From contig CM055111.1 in NCBI GenBank assembly GCA_029204225.1, positions 29,162,340-29,226,339 of the forward strand: a stretch of DNA of 64,000 nucleotides, written 5' to 3'. The notes under the pieces were generated by a model. The model was not told the origin of the DNA, made no database searches, and saw only the letters and a list, made by a program, of their open reading frames with translations. This document shows positions 11,878 through 23,754 of this stretch, piece by piece. The DNA is from Diphasiastrum complanatum (lineage: Eukaryota > Streptophyta > Lycopodiopsida > Lycopodiales > Lycopodiaceae). Both the position numbers and the translations under genes were made by a program. Every line of letters begins with the position of its first letter. Positions within the stretch are counted from its first letter, which is position 1.

Positions 11878-12640
11878 CTAAAATTGAGAAGCAACCAAAA
11901 AAGGAAAAGTGAAAGCACTTTTGGCATTAGGAGTAAATTGAGAAGCGACAAAGAAAAAAAAGAGTGAAATTGCTTTTGGCTTTAGGAGTAAACTCCAAAG
12001 CAACCAAAAAAAAAAAAGTGAACTCACTTTTTGGCATAATAGGAATAAATTGAGAAGCAAACAAAAAACAAGAAAGTGAAGCACTTTTGGCAATGGAGTA
12101 AATTGAGAAGCAAAAAAAAAAGAAAAGTGACGGCACTTTTTGGCATTAGGAGTAAATTGAGAAATAAAAAAGTGAAATCACTTTCGACATGGATGATGAT
12201 GGGGAGTAAATCGAGAAGAAAAAAAAAAAAAGCAAAAGCACTTTTTGGCATTAGGAGTAAATTGAGAAGCAACCAAAAAAACAAAAGTGAAAGCACTTTT
12301 GGCATGGATGATGATGGGGAGTAAATTGAGAAGCAACCCAAAAAAAAAGAAGCGAAAGCACTTTTTGGCAGTAGTAGGAGTAAATTGAGAAGCAACCAAA
12401 AAACAAAGTGAAAGCACTTTTGGCATGGGGTGATGACGGGGAGTAAATTGAGAAGCAACCCAAAAAAAAAAAAAAAAGTGAAAGCAGTTTTGACATTAGT
12501 AGGACTAAATTGAGAAGCAAAAAAAAAAAAAAAGTGAGCACTTTTGGCATGGATGATGATGGGCATTGGGGGAGTAAATTGAGAAGCAACCAAAAAAAAA
12601 AAAAGTGAAAGCAGTTTTGGCATTGGGAGTACTGTTTGAG
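11878..12640 (+). repeat. minisatellite of about 50-60 bp units with hairpin core
   Basis: About 13 imperfect units follow one pattern: GTAAATTGAGAAGCAACC, an A-run of 4-15, AAAGTGAAAGCACTTTTGGC, then a variable linker (ATTAGGA or ATGGATGATGATGGGGA). The core AAAAGTG-AAAG-CACTTTT is a small inverted repeat. Units differ mostly in A-run length and linker. A single unit-like core occurs at about 9418-9441. Open frames through the array are products of the repeat and are not genes. Confidence 0.92.
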
Positions 12641-15064
12641 AAGAGTCAGGAGTGCAGTTATGAAGGAGGAGCCAAGGGGACGATTCTACTAGAGACTGAG
12701 AGTTAGGAGTTAGGAATAACAACAGAAAGAAAGAGGACTGATGCAGCCTGCAGGATTCAGAGTGCAGAGTCCAATGAGTCTGTGCGTGTGACACGAATGA
12801 AGCATGCCATGTGGTCTCCTTTATTGTACTCCTGCCTCCATCAATGCTCCTACCTCCTCCTTGGCTTCTTGCAAGTTCCCAGTGCCCACCTCCTGAGCAT
12901 GCTTTGCGTCACTCCACCTGTCTCAGGCTGGCTTCAGCACTGAACACTCGTTGATTACTGCCGTAGACTCTCACCTGTATAGGTATAGGTAGTGTGTCGT
13001 TTTTTATTCGGTTAGGCTGCGCACGGCTGTATCTTATATTCTGACCCCTGGGGATCTCTTCAATTTTCAATGAGGAATTATCCCAGCCGTTCACAGACGA
13101 TTTTCCCTTAACAAAATGCAGTTTTATTCCTGTCAGCTGAAAGGCCGTTAATCTTCAAATTCCCTATAGCATCCTTTATATTAAGTGAAATCCTTATGAA
13201 TGAAAATCTCTTTTTGTTTTTACACATTTCACTTAATAAGTACTAATGTATATATTTGCTTTTCAAAACACAGGCCACTGAGGATTGTGTAAAGAATTTG
13301 GGCCTCGGCCACGCGCACACACGTACCAACGCGAGCTGCGTACTAGGATCCCAACCCCAGTCGCCTAGCCACCCGCCAAAAGGGCTGGTACCAGGGCATA
13401 GGGGATATTGAGAGGTCACCACTCAAAATCTTGGAACTCGATAGCTTGGCACTGCAGGTTCACCTGTTGCAAGTACCGTGCACCCATTAGTTGTATCGTC
13501 CCAATTTCAATAAAAAAAAAACTCTCAATTTTTCCTTTAGGTCTAGTCCCACCCTATCTACTAGCCCATGGATTTTAATGGTAATCATTGGCCAGATGTA
13601 ACTTCTGTAAAGTATCAAAGACCCTCATGACTCATGACAATTGAGATAAAACTCAGACCCTCATGAGTCATGACTCATGAGAATTGAGATAAAACTTCAA
13701 GGTTTAGAAAAAAATTTGTTATTTCTTAAACTACAATACAAATCTTAACATCTTAAATATTTTAATACCTAAGTTTTGTGATTCTATCTATATTTTTCAC
13801 TATATCCAGAATATATTGAAGAAAGAAATTAGCTACTAAAAATTCTTGATCAATATCTTATAGTTCCAAGTTCCAACGACCAATTTTTTAGTAAAATATT
13901 AGATAAGTATGATGACAAAATCATTTAAAAAATCCAACTATCTCAATTAGCTAAATGTCTACCCTAAATTGAAAACATTCAAAACAAAAGGACTTTTGGT
14001 ACAGGGCATTTACTCTAACCCAGTCACCTTAGTAATAAATTTGAGCAAGAATCGTGCTATTGTTTCATCATAAAAAGTGACCAACCATCTCCATCACATT
14101 TAAACAGACTCTTCAATCTAGTCTCACCTTAGTAAGAACTTTGAGCAAGAATTGAGTTATTGTTATGTAATATGAATAGCCTGTGTAACCTTTAATTGAG
14201 TATCTAAATCGAGGTCTTTGGGAATAAAACTTCACAATATTGAAGCTTTCATTCATAGTTTCTTGAACTATCATACTTAGTTCATCACCAACTCTTTTTT
14301 TCATGTTCATGTGTGGACGGTCTTTAAACTTGGGTCATCAAATTTCACACCAAGAAGACATAGGCCCATCAAACCCCGCATATTTTAACACCTCTGCTAA
14401 TCAATGTTTCACTTTACTGAAAAATTTCTCACAAAACAAAATAGTTATCAATTTTCTAGAAATCAACAACTATACAATTTTGATGGAATCTATTTTGAAA
14501 GGAAATGTAGACTGGTTTGCCAGCATTTCAGAACAGTGGCTCGACACTAGTTTACTAGCATTCTACCAGTGCTCACCAGAAAATCAATTGCATTGGGTTG
14601 TTTGGTGAGATCATAGATCAAGTAGATAGCGTCTTTGTCCGAGACAGAGTTAGAGGAGGGCAGTGGGTACATTGGAGTTTGATAGATAAGTTAGAATAAG
14701 CTTGCGTTGCACGGTCCACCATTGATCGGTTGGTGACCCGCAAGCAAATTCCGATGAGCATTGATGACTTGGTGATCCTAGACTCCAAGTCTGTACAACT
14801 CTTGGGTCTTTCTCATGAATCACGCTTTGTTGTCTGTTCTTTGCCTGGGGTAACAGTCGTTTGGTTAGTTTGGATTTTCTATTCGACGCTATGGCTATAT
14901 GCGGTCACAATTCTTAGACCCCTCTGCACTTTTGGATCTGCTCAAGCGATTCCGAATGCACTCCTACAAAGCTTTGCTAGCCATCTGCTCGTTCAAATTG
15001 TACAATAGATATGTGAGCTTTACTGGACACTAGTGTTAGGCAGCAAAGCCAGCTGATCTCCTGT
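12641..15064. other. intergenic region upstream of peroxidase
   Basis: No gene is supported. About 13270-13480 is GC-richer than its surroundings. A near-duplicate phrase CCTCATGA(G/C)TCATGA recurs at 13620-13690. Open frames at 14303-14608 and 14730-15008 lack recognisable motifs, and the second ends about 55 bp before the peroxidase start. No clear TATA box was found for the peroxidase. Confidence 0.4.
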
Positions 15065-16596
15065 ATGAAGCTTTACACTCAAAAGTTAAACATGGGTTGT
15101 CCTGCTATCAGCATGTCTGTGGTTCTGATCTGGCTTTTCGTGACTGCTCGTGTTGGAATTTGTGTGTCTGCTCGGCTAATGTTCGGATTCTACGATAACG
15201 ATTGTCCCAGAGCTGAGAGCCTTGTAAGGAGCACACTCGCTGCGAATGTGTTATTCGATCCCACTGCACCAGCTGCTATGCTGCGTCTTGCATTCCATGA
15301 CTGTCAAGTCAAGGTAGGGGTGGCATATCGCTAAGCTGTATAATACTATAGCGTTTTGATTGAGTGGTCACTCATGAGCGCTGTCTTTGAATATTTTCGC
15401 CGGCTTAAAAATCACTAGAGTCTGCGTAATGTCTACTTTTTGGAACATTAGTTAAGTCCTGCATAGCTCAGAAAAGCCACTTTATTGCAACGAATTTCTC
15501 TTTGCCGTATCTTTCGAGGGTGTGATTTTGAAGCCCCCATCGCGTCTTGCTGCTCCTTTTACCGTCAAATCAGTGCTTTTGATTCGATGTTGCTATTATG
15601 ATTCGTAGTGTGGATGCCAGTCAATCCATTGAAGGAAGCTAACGCCCCTCCTTCACTGTTCTCAATTATCACAGGGCTGCGACGCGTCTATCCTCCTCAG
15701 ATCAACAGGCCGCATCACCAGTGAAATGGTTTCCGATAGAAACTTCGGCATCCGGCGCCTGGACTTGATCGACCGCATTAAATCCACTCTGGAACTAGCA
15801 TGTCCAGGCGTGGTCTCCTGCGCAGATATAATCGCATTGGCAGCAAGGGATGCCGTCTCTCTCACTGGAGGTCCCAACATTCAAATCCCAACAGGCCGAA
15901 GAGACGGCACGTTTGCCAGCAATCTGGCTGCAGATGCCCTTGTGCCTCCAGCTACAGTCAACATGCATGACTTTTTGCAGGTATTTAATTCAAAAGGCAT
16001 GACAGTTGCAGAGAGTGTGGCAATGTTGGGTAAGTCCAGTTCTTTCTCATCCCAGCTACATGCAATCAGACACTTTGTTGAGCTCAGTCAACCGAATTGA
16101 TGGTTTTTTTGCGGACTTTGAATATGAGATTTATAAAGATATTTTGCTTCTGCATGTTCAGCCCTTGATCCTCATCCCTTATCGCTTGTATGCAGGAGCT
16201 CATACTCTTGGAGTGGGCCATTGTGTTAGCATAATAAACAGGCTCTACCCGACAAGAGATAATACTCTGGGTTTTGGTTTTGGAGGTCAGTTGAGGTTAA
16301 CTTGTCCAACTCCTTATCCTGCCTTCATAAACAATAACACCTTCATGCAGAATGATTTAACCAACGTCTTCTTTGACAACCAATATTTCCGTGATCTGAT
16401 GGTGGGAAGGGGTCTGTTCTCCATTGATTCCGAGGTGGCAAACGACCCAACAACTTCCCAGATAGTTTCCGCATTTGCACAAAACCAAAATCTCTTCTTC
16501 TCAAACTTTGCATCTGCATTTGTGAAGCTCACAGCCTCCAATGTCTTGACTGGTGATCAAGGGGAGGTGAGGAGGAACTGTGCATTTGTTAACTAA
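15065..16596 (+). CDS. class III secretory peroxidase, 3 exons
   Basis: Exons are 15065-15313, 15675-16029 and 16196-16596, with GT-AG introns of 361 and 166 bp; together they encode 334 aa. Translation may start at 15065 or at a second Met at 15092, which gives a better signal peptide (MGCPAISMSVVLIWLF..., cleavage near VSA/RL). Such heme enzymes use H2O2 to oxidise phenolics in the cell wall. Distal Arg and His lie in MLRLAFHDC, the proximal His in GAHTLG, and all eight conserved cysteines are present (NDCP, HDC, GCDAS, ACPGVVSC, GHC, LTCP, RRNC). HDCQVKGCD replaces the commoner HDCFVxGCD. The second intron splits the Gly codon just before the proximal-His motif, a classical position. The gene looks intact; which family member it is cannot be said. 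Confidence 0.93.
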
Positions 16597-18944
16597 GCCT
16601 AGATGGGAATTACAAACTGTGCCTGCAAAAGGCCCAGAACTGAAGTGTCATCTAGCTGTATTGGGCAGGATAAAGACCGAATGTGTATCGATCAAATAAC
16701 TGCTGTGAAAATTTCCACAGAAAGGCACTGTACAGTTGAAAAAATGTACAGATGTGTATGTAACTATCATGCTTCCTTTAATAATTAATAATCTTAATTC
16801 ACAATTGTCATGGACTCATCAGCCATGCTCGTAAGAAATGTATTCTGGGTTATTGAGTTTGAGGCTCTCTTCAGGCTTGAATCAATTAATGCTAGAGCTG
16901 GAAGCATTCATCATTCATGCACTGAACTTATTCTGCTTTGTCCCTGCTCAATTCCCCAAGCCTCAAGGCTTCTAGCCATTATGAATTTGGCACAACTTTT
17001 GTCCTCCTACTATAGTTAAATGATATTCTAACTAGATCAAGTGCTATGTGAAATATCTCTTCCTTCACCTTTCAGGCAATGATTCACTTATGTATTCAAA
17101 AATGAAAAAATTTTAGTGTCCAGCCTCTTCACAAATATTTGAGATAATTAGAAGATTTAGCTATCTCATAAAGGTAGCCAATTTGAACAATCACCATCCA
17201 TGCTTACCATAACCAAGATAAGAATTATTTCATGAAGATCCATTCATAAGTGTAATGAACGTACCATCCATGCTTACCATAACCAAAATCAGAATTTTTT
17301 GATAAGAATTCTTTCATGAAGATCCATTCATAAGTGTAATGAACATACCAACCAGCTCATTCAAAGAATATTGACCTACTCCAGTTCACAAAATAAAGAG
17401 GCATACTAAATCTGTCTATGCAATGAAGTAGATATATTACATATTACTTTTCAATTACAAAAAACATTATTCACATCAATAAATCATGAAATTACTTTCA
17501 ATTGAGCCAACAACAAGAAGAAGCTAAGTTTTAGCTATGAATATTGTTGGCAAGTATACAATGTACAAGTTATTGAATGATAGAATAATAGACTAAGATA
17601 TAACTTTCAAATGACAATATCAAATTTAACACGCTTGACATTTTCCAAAATATAATAATATAATGTCAAATTTTTCATTTAATAAAAACATTAAAAATAT
17701 ATATGTATATATTTTAAAAAGTATGATATTTTTTTATCATTTAAAATAATGATATTATTTGATTCTCTATAATTTTTATGTTTTTAAAATATTTTTAATT
17801 TATTCATAAAATGTATTTTTGAATTTATTTTCAATAATCAACATAAATTGGAACTATAAAAAAACATCAAGCTAATTACGAAAAACGAATTATATTTGGA
17901 GCTATGTAAAACATTGAATTTCTTTTTTTAGATTGTGTTATAGAATAATCGAACAAATGATTTAATTACAATAAAGAATGTAAAAGAAAAATGATTAATA
18001 GTTAGAAAAAGAACTTTCATGAATTATAAAAAACAATTCATCCAAGTTGCAATAGTTGGTATGAGATTAATAAATTAGATAATTAATGGAATAAGATAAT
18101 TGGTTAATTATAAAAAGTATGAAATGTTGTGCAATTTTTGGAATATAGTCATTAATTTTGATGAACATAATATTTGAAAACAAAGATATTATTACACCTG
18201 TTACAATTGCAAACACATCTTTTGTAAAAGTACATACGAAAATAAAAATATACATAATTGGTATGTATGTAAAGTTTTAAAAAAAAATCATATAATATAT
18301 TCTATTTTTACTCACCAAAGTATATACAATCTTTATTATATTCAAAATCTTTGTTCGATAAACTATTTGTTTTGATTTTTTTAATGATTCTCAAAACAAT
18401 GATATTTCAATTTTATAAGAGATTCTCATACAGAATATAAATCATAACACAATCTTTCAAGAATATAAATCATAAGACAATCTTTTAAAAATTTAAAATC
18501 GTATATGAAATATTTAAATTGAAAAAATAAAAATTATGTATATTTTTTGAAATACCCTTAAATGGTCTCAATTAATTTTGGACTTTTTAAAAAATCTGGA
18601 TTAATTTTGGAATCCCGAAAAAAAAAATAGCAAATTTTTTGTTCAAAAAAATTCGTTTTCTGTCTTCTTCTTTTTTTTTTTAAATATGGGAGGCTCCACC
18701 CATCACGACGGGTGGACACCTCCCACACACCTTTAACATATATATCATAATAGATGCAACAATTTGTGTATATGCATGAGGTGAGAGGATGTATGGGGGT
18801 ATGCACCCATACATCTTTCTTTTGACACACTTTGTAATTGTAAGTTTCTTTTTGTATGAGGAGGGTGTATCCTCCCATATATATGTACATTTCATGTACA
18901 TCGAGGGGTCGGCCTATAAAAGATTTCCACCCTCCCCCTAAAAG

Positions 18945-18946
<2 letters not shown>
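16597..18946. other. AT-rich intergenic region
   Basis: No gene is supported downstream of the peroxidase. Two direct copies of a 70-85 bp segment (from CCATCCATGCTTACCATAACC) lie at 17193-17262 and 17263-17348. From about 17600 to 18560 the sequence is very AT-rich. Near 18690-18730 there is a short inverted repeat around CACCCATCACGACGGGTG. Confidence 0.6.
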
Positions 18947-19018
<72 letters not shown>

Positions 19019-19020
19019 AC
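18947..19020 (+). repeat. compound microsatellite (TC)24(AC)13
   Basis: A perfect TC run at 18947-18994 passes directly into an AC run at 18995-19020. It borders the telomere-like array that begins immediately to the right. Confidence 0.95.
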
Positions 19021-19022
19021 AT

Positions 19023-21075
19023 GCTAAGGGGCAACAACCAAGGATTAAGGATTAAGGGTAAAGGGCCAAAGGGTTAAGGTCCAAGGGAGAAGGGTTCAGG
19101 GCCAATGAGCAATGGCTAAGGGCTAAGGGCCAAGGGCCAAGGGCTAAGAGACAAAAGTTGAGAGTTAAAGAGCCAAGGGCCAAGGGTTAGGGGCCAAGCG
19201 CTATGGGCCAATGGTAAAAGGCTAAGTGTCTAGGGCCAAGGGCCAAGGGCTAAGCATTAAGGTCCAAGAACGGTCCAAGGGCCAAGGGTTAAAGGCTAAG
19301 AGACAAGGGCTAATGACCAAGGGCTAAGGAACAAGGGCCAAGGGCTAAGGATGAAGGCCAATGACAAAGACAAATGAACAAAGGCTAAGGGCCAAGGGAA
19401 AAGGATTTAGGGTTTAGGGCTAGGGGTTTGGGGTTTAGGGCTAAGGGTTAAGGATTTAGGATTTAGGATTTAAAATTTAAGGCTAAGGTTCTAGGGTTCA
19501 GGGTTTGATGTTTAGTGTTTAGGGTTTAGGTTTTAAAATTTAGGGTTCAGGATTTAGGATTCAGGTTCTAAGGCTTAGGGTTTAAGATGTAGGGCTAAGA
19601 GTTTAGAGATTAGGGTTCAGGGCTAAGGGTTTAGAGTTTAGGATTTAGGGTTTATGGCTAGGTGAAATTTAGGGTTTTAAGTTTAGGATTTAGGGTTTAG
19701 GATCTAGGATTTAGATTTTAGTGTTAAGGGTTTAGGGTTTAGGGAGAAGGATTTATGGTTTACGGTTTAGGGATAGGGGCTTAGGGTTTAGGACTAAGGG
19801 TTAAGGGTTAAGGATTTACGAGTTAAGGTTTAGGGTTTAGGATTTAGAATTTAGGACTAAGAACTTAGGGTTTCAAATTTAGTGTTTAGGGTGTAGGGTT
19901 AAAGTCCAAGAGTTTAGGGTTTAGGTTTTAAGTTTTAGGGTTTAGGATTTAGGGGTTAGGGCTTAGGCTTTAGGCTTTAGAGCTAAGAGCTTAGGGCTTA
20001 GAGCTTAGGGCTTAGGGTTTAGGATTTAGGGTTTAGGGCTAAGAGCTCATGGTTTAGGGTTAGGGTTTAGGGCTTATGGCTTTGGGATTAGGGTTTGGAG
20101 CTTAGGGCTTAGGGCTAAGGGCTTAGGATTTAGGGTTTAGGGTTTAGGGCTTAGGGCTTAAGATTTAGGGTTAAGGGTTTAGGATTTTGGATTTAGTGTT
20201 TAGGTTTAGGGTTAAGGGCCAAGGGTTTAGGGTTTAGGGTTTAGGCTTAGTGTGATTTTGGGTTTTGGCTTTTGGGTTTAGGGTTAAGGCGCAGGCTAAG
20301 AGTTACGGTCCAAGGACCAAGTATCAAGGGTTTAGGGTTTAGGGCTAAGGGTTACAGGCCAAGGGTTAAGGACCAAGGGTTAAGGGTTAAGGGCCCAAGG
20401 GCAAAGCACTAGGGGACCATGGTGAAAGGCCAAGGGCCCGAACGAAAGACAAAAGGCCTTGGGTTAAGGGTTAAGGGCAAAGATTAAAGGACTCTTAAGG
20501 ATTAAGGACCAAGGGTTAAGGGCCAAGGGCTAAGATAAAGGACGAAGGGCCAAGGGTTAAGGACCAAGGGCTAAGGGCTAAGGGCCAAGAGAGAGAAAGG
20601 AGATAAGGACCAAGGGGTAAGAGCGAGGGGGCACGAGTTAAGTTTTAGTGGCCAAGGACCAAAGGAGAATGACTAAGGGACAAGTGCTAAGGGCTAAGGG
20701 CGAAGGACCAAGGGCTAAGGGCCAAGTGTTAAGGACCAAGGGTTAAGAGCGAAGGGCTAAAAGTTAAGGTCCAAGGGCCAAGGTCTAAGGGCTAAGGGAT
20801 AAGAGCTAAGGGCCAAGGATAAAGGGCTAAGGGCCATGGATTAAAGGACAAGGATTAAGGACCAAGAGTCTAAGGGTTAAGGGGCAAGGGTTAAGGGCCA
20901 AGGGCCAAGAGAGAGAGAGAGACAAGATAAGGACCAAGGGTTAAGGGCCTCAAGTTAAGTTTTAGTGGCCAAGGGCCAAGGGTTGAGGACTAAGGAACAA
21001 GGGCTAAGGGCTAAGGAACAAGCACCAAGGGCTAAGGTCCAAGGGTTAAGAGCGAATCGCTAAGAGTTAAGGTCA
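19023..21075 (+). repeat. interstitial telomere-like heptamer array, degenerate
   Basis: About 2 kb of imperfect heptamers. The centre (about 19405-20345) is dominated by TTTAGGG, the usual plant telomere unit, in forms such as GGTTTAGGGTTTAGGG. The flanks (about 19030-19400 and 20345-21075) are dominated by CCAAGGG, CTAAGGG and TTAAGGG variants. The G-rich strand is the + strand throughout. Two right-flank segments around AGTTTTAGTGGCCAAGG (20641 and 20959) look like a higher-order repeat of about 300-318 bp. Either variant telomere DNA or a satellite derived from it would look like this. There is no coding capacity. Confidence 0.92.
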
Positions 21076-21084
21076 TTGAGCATT

Positions 21085-21606
21085 CAACTCTGGATCAAAA
21101 TCAAACCCTATTCCTCTCTATGATTGTTTGAAGCATGTGGACAACTGTGTAGCCAGCTCCATTTAGCTTTTAAAATGTTATAGCAAAGAACTTGAAAAGT
21201 CTGACTTGCACAAATGAGATTGCAATTATCAACTCCAACACATCAAATTGACCCTGTGGAGATTTTGATACAAATTCTTGGTACAAGGCTTGTGGCATGT
21301 TGGCTACCTCCCTCCATTCCATGAACTACTGTTCCAACTGCCAAATCTGAATGATTTGCCTTCCTCCATTGTGATCCGGGCACCCAACCATCAATAGGAA
21401 CCTCCACATGACACAAGCCAGGGATATACATAGAATTGGTACATTGGCATGTCTATCTGATCCCATATCCCCTGCTCCATATCATAGACTGCTACATTAA
21501 AAGGATGGCAAGATATGCAGTAAAGAAGATCATTACACAAAGTCATCTTTTCTGGATACAGAAGCACGCCTCTGGCTGCTATCCAATGTAAGGTTTGTAG
21601 GCCCAA
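21085..21606 (-). pseudogene. F-box/kelch-like gene fragment (3' part)
   Basis: The minus strand encodes a kelch-like segment: LLYCISCHPFNVAVYDMEQG followed by WDQIDMP, then YPWLVSCGGS, then after a stop a shifted continuation resembling the VWELN...W.EVARMP...LYQEF part of plant F-box/kelch proteins. The first half (F-box) is missing, because the minus-strand reading begins where an LTR starts at about 21594. The stop and frameshifts show it is dead. The family call rests on resemblance only. Confidence 0.42.
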
Positions 21607-22068
21607 AAGGAGCTATTAGCCTTAAGAACAAGGCGGTTCTCTCTTTAGGCCCTCCAAAGTAATTAATAAGGATAGTAGGCCATTAAGGGCCCAATGAAGT
21701 CTAAATAATACTTAACAAGGGCTAACTATCCCTCAAGATAGTTGAGTTAAGTGAGAGCATTGTTATAACTAGGCAAGAGACATCAATTTGTGGATCTTTT
21801 GGCTCATTTGCAAGTGAGAGCTTCTTGCTTCCTCCTTGTGAATGTGAGCCATAAGGATATCCATTGCTAGGTATCATGTGCCCTATTCACATGAATCAAT
21901 GCTCATGTCCATATCTTGTACTATTCTTTCTATTACTAATGTGATTCCATTGAGATCTCATTGTTTTTAGCTTTCTATTGATATGCTATTTTGATTGTCT
22001 TGTTCTCCTCTTGCTTCTAGCTTTACTATCATTGTTATTGCTATTAGTTTGGGATTTGGAACATGACA
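21594..22068 (+). repeat. 5' LTR of a + strand retroelement
   Basis: The segment begins TGTAGGCCC next to the F-box fragment, ends GAACATGACA, and is followed after a short spacer by a perfect TGGTATCAGAGC primer-binding site at 22074-22085. TG...CA termini and spacing fit an LTR of about 475 bp. The exact left end is inferred. Confidence 0.6.
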
Positions 22069-22073
22069 TTTTT

Positions 22074-22085
22074 TGGTATCAGAGC
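22074..22085 (+). other. primer-binding site (initiator tRNA-Met)
   Basis: Exact TGGTATCAGAGC, complementary to the 3' end of plant initiator tRNA-Met, just inside the LTR end. It fixes the element's + orientation. The leader to the first gag-like ORF at 23248 is about 1.15 kb and noncoding. Confidence 0.8.
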
Positions 22086-23247
22086 AAAGATCCCAAATTC
22101 ATGATGATGTTATGTGAATTTCATTAGATTTGATAAGTTTATTGCATTTATAGCTTTCTTTTTGCTAATTTTTAACTTTGAATTTTTCAGTTCTATTCAG
22201 ACCAATTTTCGACATTCAATTTCATTTTTCATTTCTAATTTGATTCCATAGCTTTGTAGAGCTTTTTTTTTAGCTTTCATTTGCACCAATTTGCAAGCCA
22301 TTTGGGTAAGAGATGCAAAAGTTATTGCACTTTTCCCAAAAGCCATCAAAATAGGTGATTCAAATTTTTCTTTCACTTTGTTTTGATTTTTCAGATTTGA
22401 TTTGACTTTTTACTTCAAGTTTCTTTACATACAATTTTAGAGAATTGTATTAGCTTTTATCTAATCCATATGGCAAGTCATTTAAGTTAGTATCCAAAGA
22501 GTTATGACAAATCTTGTTTCCTAGTTCTAGTTTTGCTAATTTTCTTCTTTCAAAAAAATTTCAGCTTTATCTTGTTGCTAATTTGACCTATCAAGTCATA
22601 TTCAATCATTGATATGATCCTATAGGCTGGTAGGGCTTGTTGTTAGCTTTTCAGAGGTACTAAGTTTGTGTGATTTGGATCAATATTAAGGAAGTTATGA
22701 TCAAATTAGTGGAGATGGATCAGACTAGCTAGAATTCTGGAAAAAAAATTTACAAGTGAGAGAGAAGCACTTCACTTTTTTTTCCATTTTGAAGTAGTAT
22801 TTCTTTGCAGAATTGTTTCCTGGCCTTCAGAATGAAGTTTGCCCTATTTCTTGCACCTACTATTTCTAAAAACTTTCTAAAATAACAAGTTCATTACTCG
22901 CCCTATTTCTCGTGCTTACTATTTCTAGAAACTTTCTAAAAATAGCAAGTTTATTACTCGTCCTATTTCTCTCACTTACTAATTTTAAATATTTTTCTAA
23001 TTTTGAAAAGTAATCTTATTTACTCGACAGATTTTTTTTAAAAAAATCTATTACTTGCTACCCCCGCCCTATTACTGGCTACCCCCCCACCCCTATGAAC
23101 TACAAGTTTTTGCCATTCTCAGTTGCACTCATCGTAGAAGTCTGAGTTTTAAGTGGGTGGAGAAGAGCATTTTACAGCTTGTAAAATACCATTCTGAATA
23201 AATTTTAGTCGGTGAATTCATAGTCCACAAGTCTTCACTAGTCATTA

Positions 23248-23754
23248 ATGATGGATTACTATTATAGTAATAACATCCATCTTCCATCTATTGGCAAGAT
23301 GCAATCTGAAATCGCACTTTATGACCTTGCTTTTGATGGACAACCAAATTCAATCAATATTGAAGATTGGTTAACTAAATTGGAGGTTCACTTCCGTCCT
23401 CACCATTATTCTGAAAAGAATAAAATCTACTTTGTTTCACTATGCTTTCAAGGACAAGTTCGAGCATGGTGGGATACTCAAGCACATCGAAACACAATGC
23501 TTTGGAGTCAATTTAAAATTGCTTGCATTGATAGTATTACCAGATTTTATGAGAAATCATTCGAATCTCTCAAACAAACTGGTACTGTACAACAATTTAA
23601 TCATCAATTCTTGGCATTGGTTCAAAAGACAAAATTTGAGTATAGAAAATGTTTGGACTACTATGTATATTTCCTTCAAATATCAAAAATTTGCTTCAAC
23701 CTCATCTTTCCAGATCTATTCATGCCGCTAGTTTTATGGAGTTACGTGATATGA
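23248..23754 (+). CDS. gag-like domain 1 of LTR element
   Basis: The protein (168 codons) has the plant retrotransposon-gag layout: an N-terminal YDLAFDGQPNSINIEDWLTK stretch, then SLCFQGQVRAWWDT (the tryptophan-rich G.A..WW motif), then SQFK and QFNHQFLALV. Gag would form the cytoplasmic particle. It is the first of two gag-like domains in this element; the second starts about 120 bp beyond its stop in another frame, so a frameshift may separate parts of one protein. No zinc knuckle is visible. Confidence 0.6.
   Translation: MMDYYYSNNIHLPSIGKMQSEIALYDLAFDGQPNSINIEDWLTKLEVHFRPHHYSEKNKIYFVSLCFQGQVRAWWDTQAHRNTMLWSQFKIACIDSITRFYEKSFESLKQTGTVQQFNHQFLALVQKTKFEYRKCLDYYVYFLQISKICFNLIFPDLFMPLVLWSYVI

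Noticed and set aside
12024-12794. A 256-codon minus-strand open frame rich in Phe and Leu
   Set aside because: It is a reading of the minisatellite, whose A-runs give Phe/Lys and whose unit length keeps the frame open by chance.
19023-21075. Chromosome fusion point
   Set aside because: A head-to-head fusion should show the G-rich strand switching sides; here it stays on the + strand throughout.
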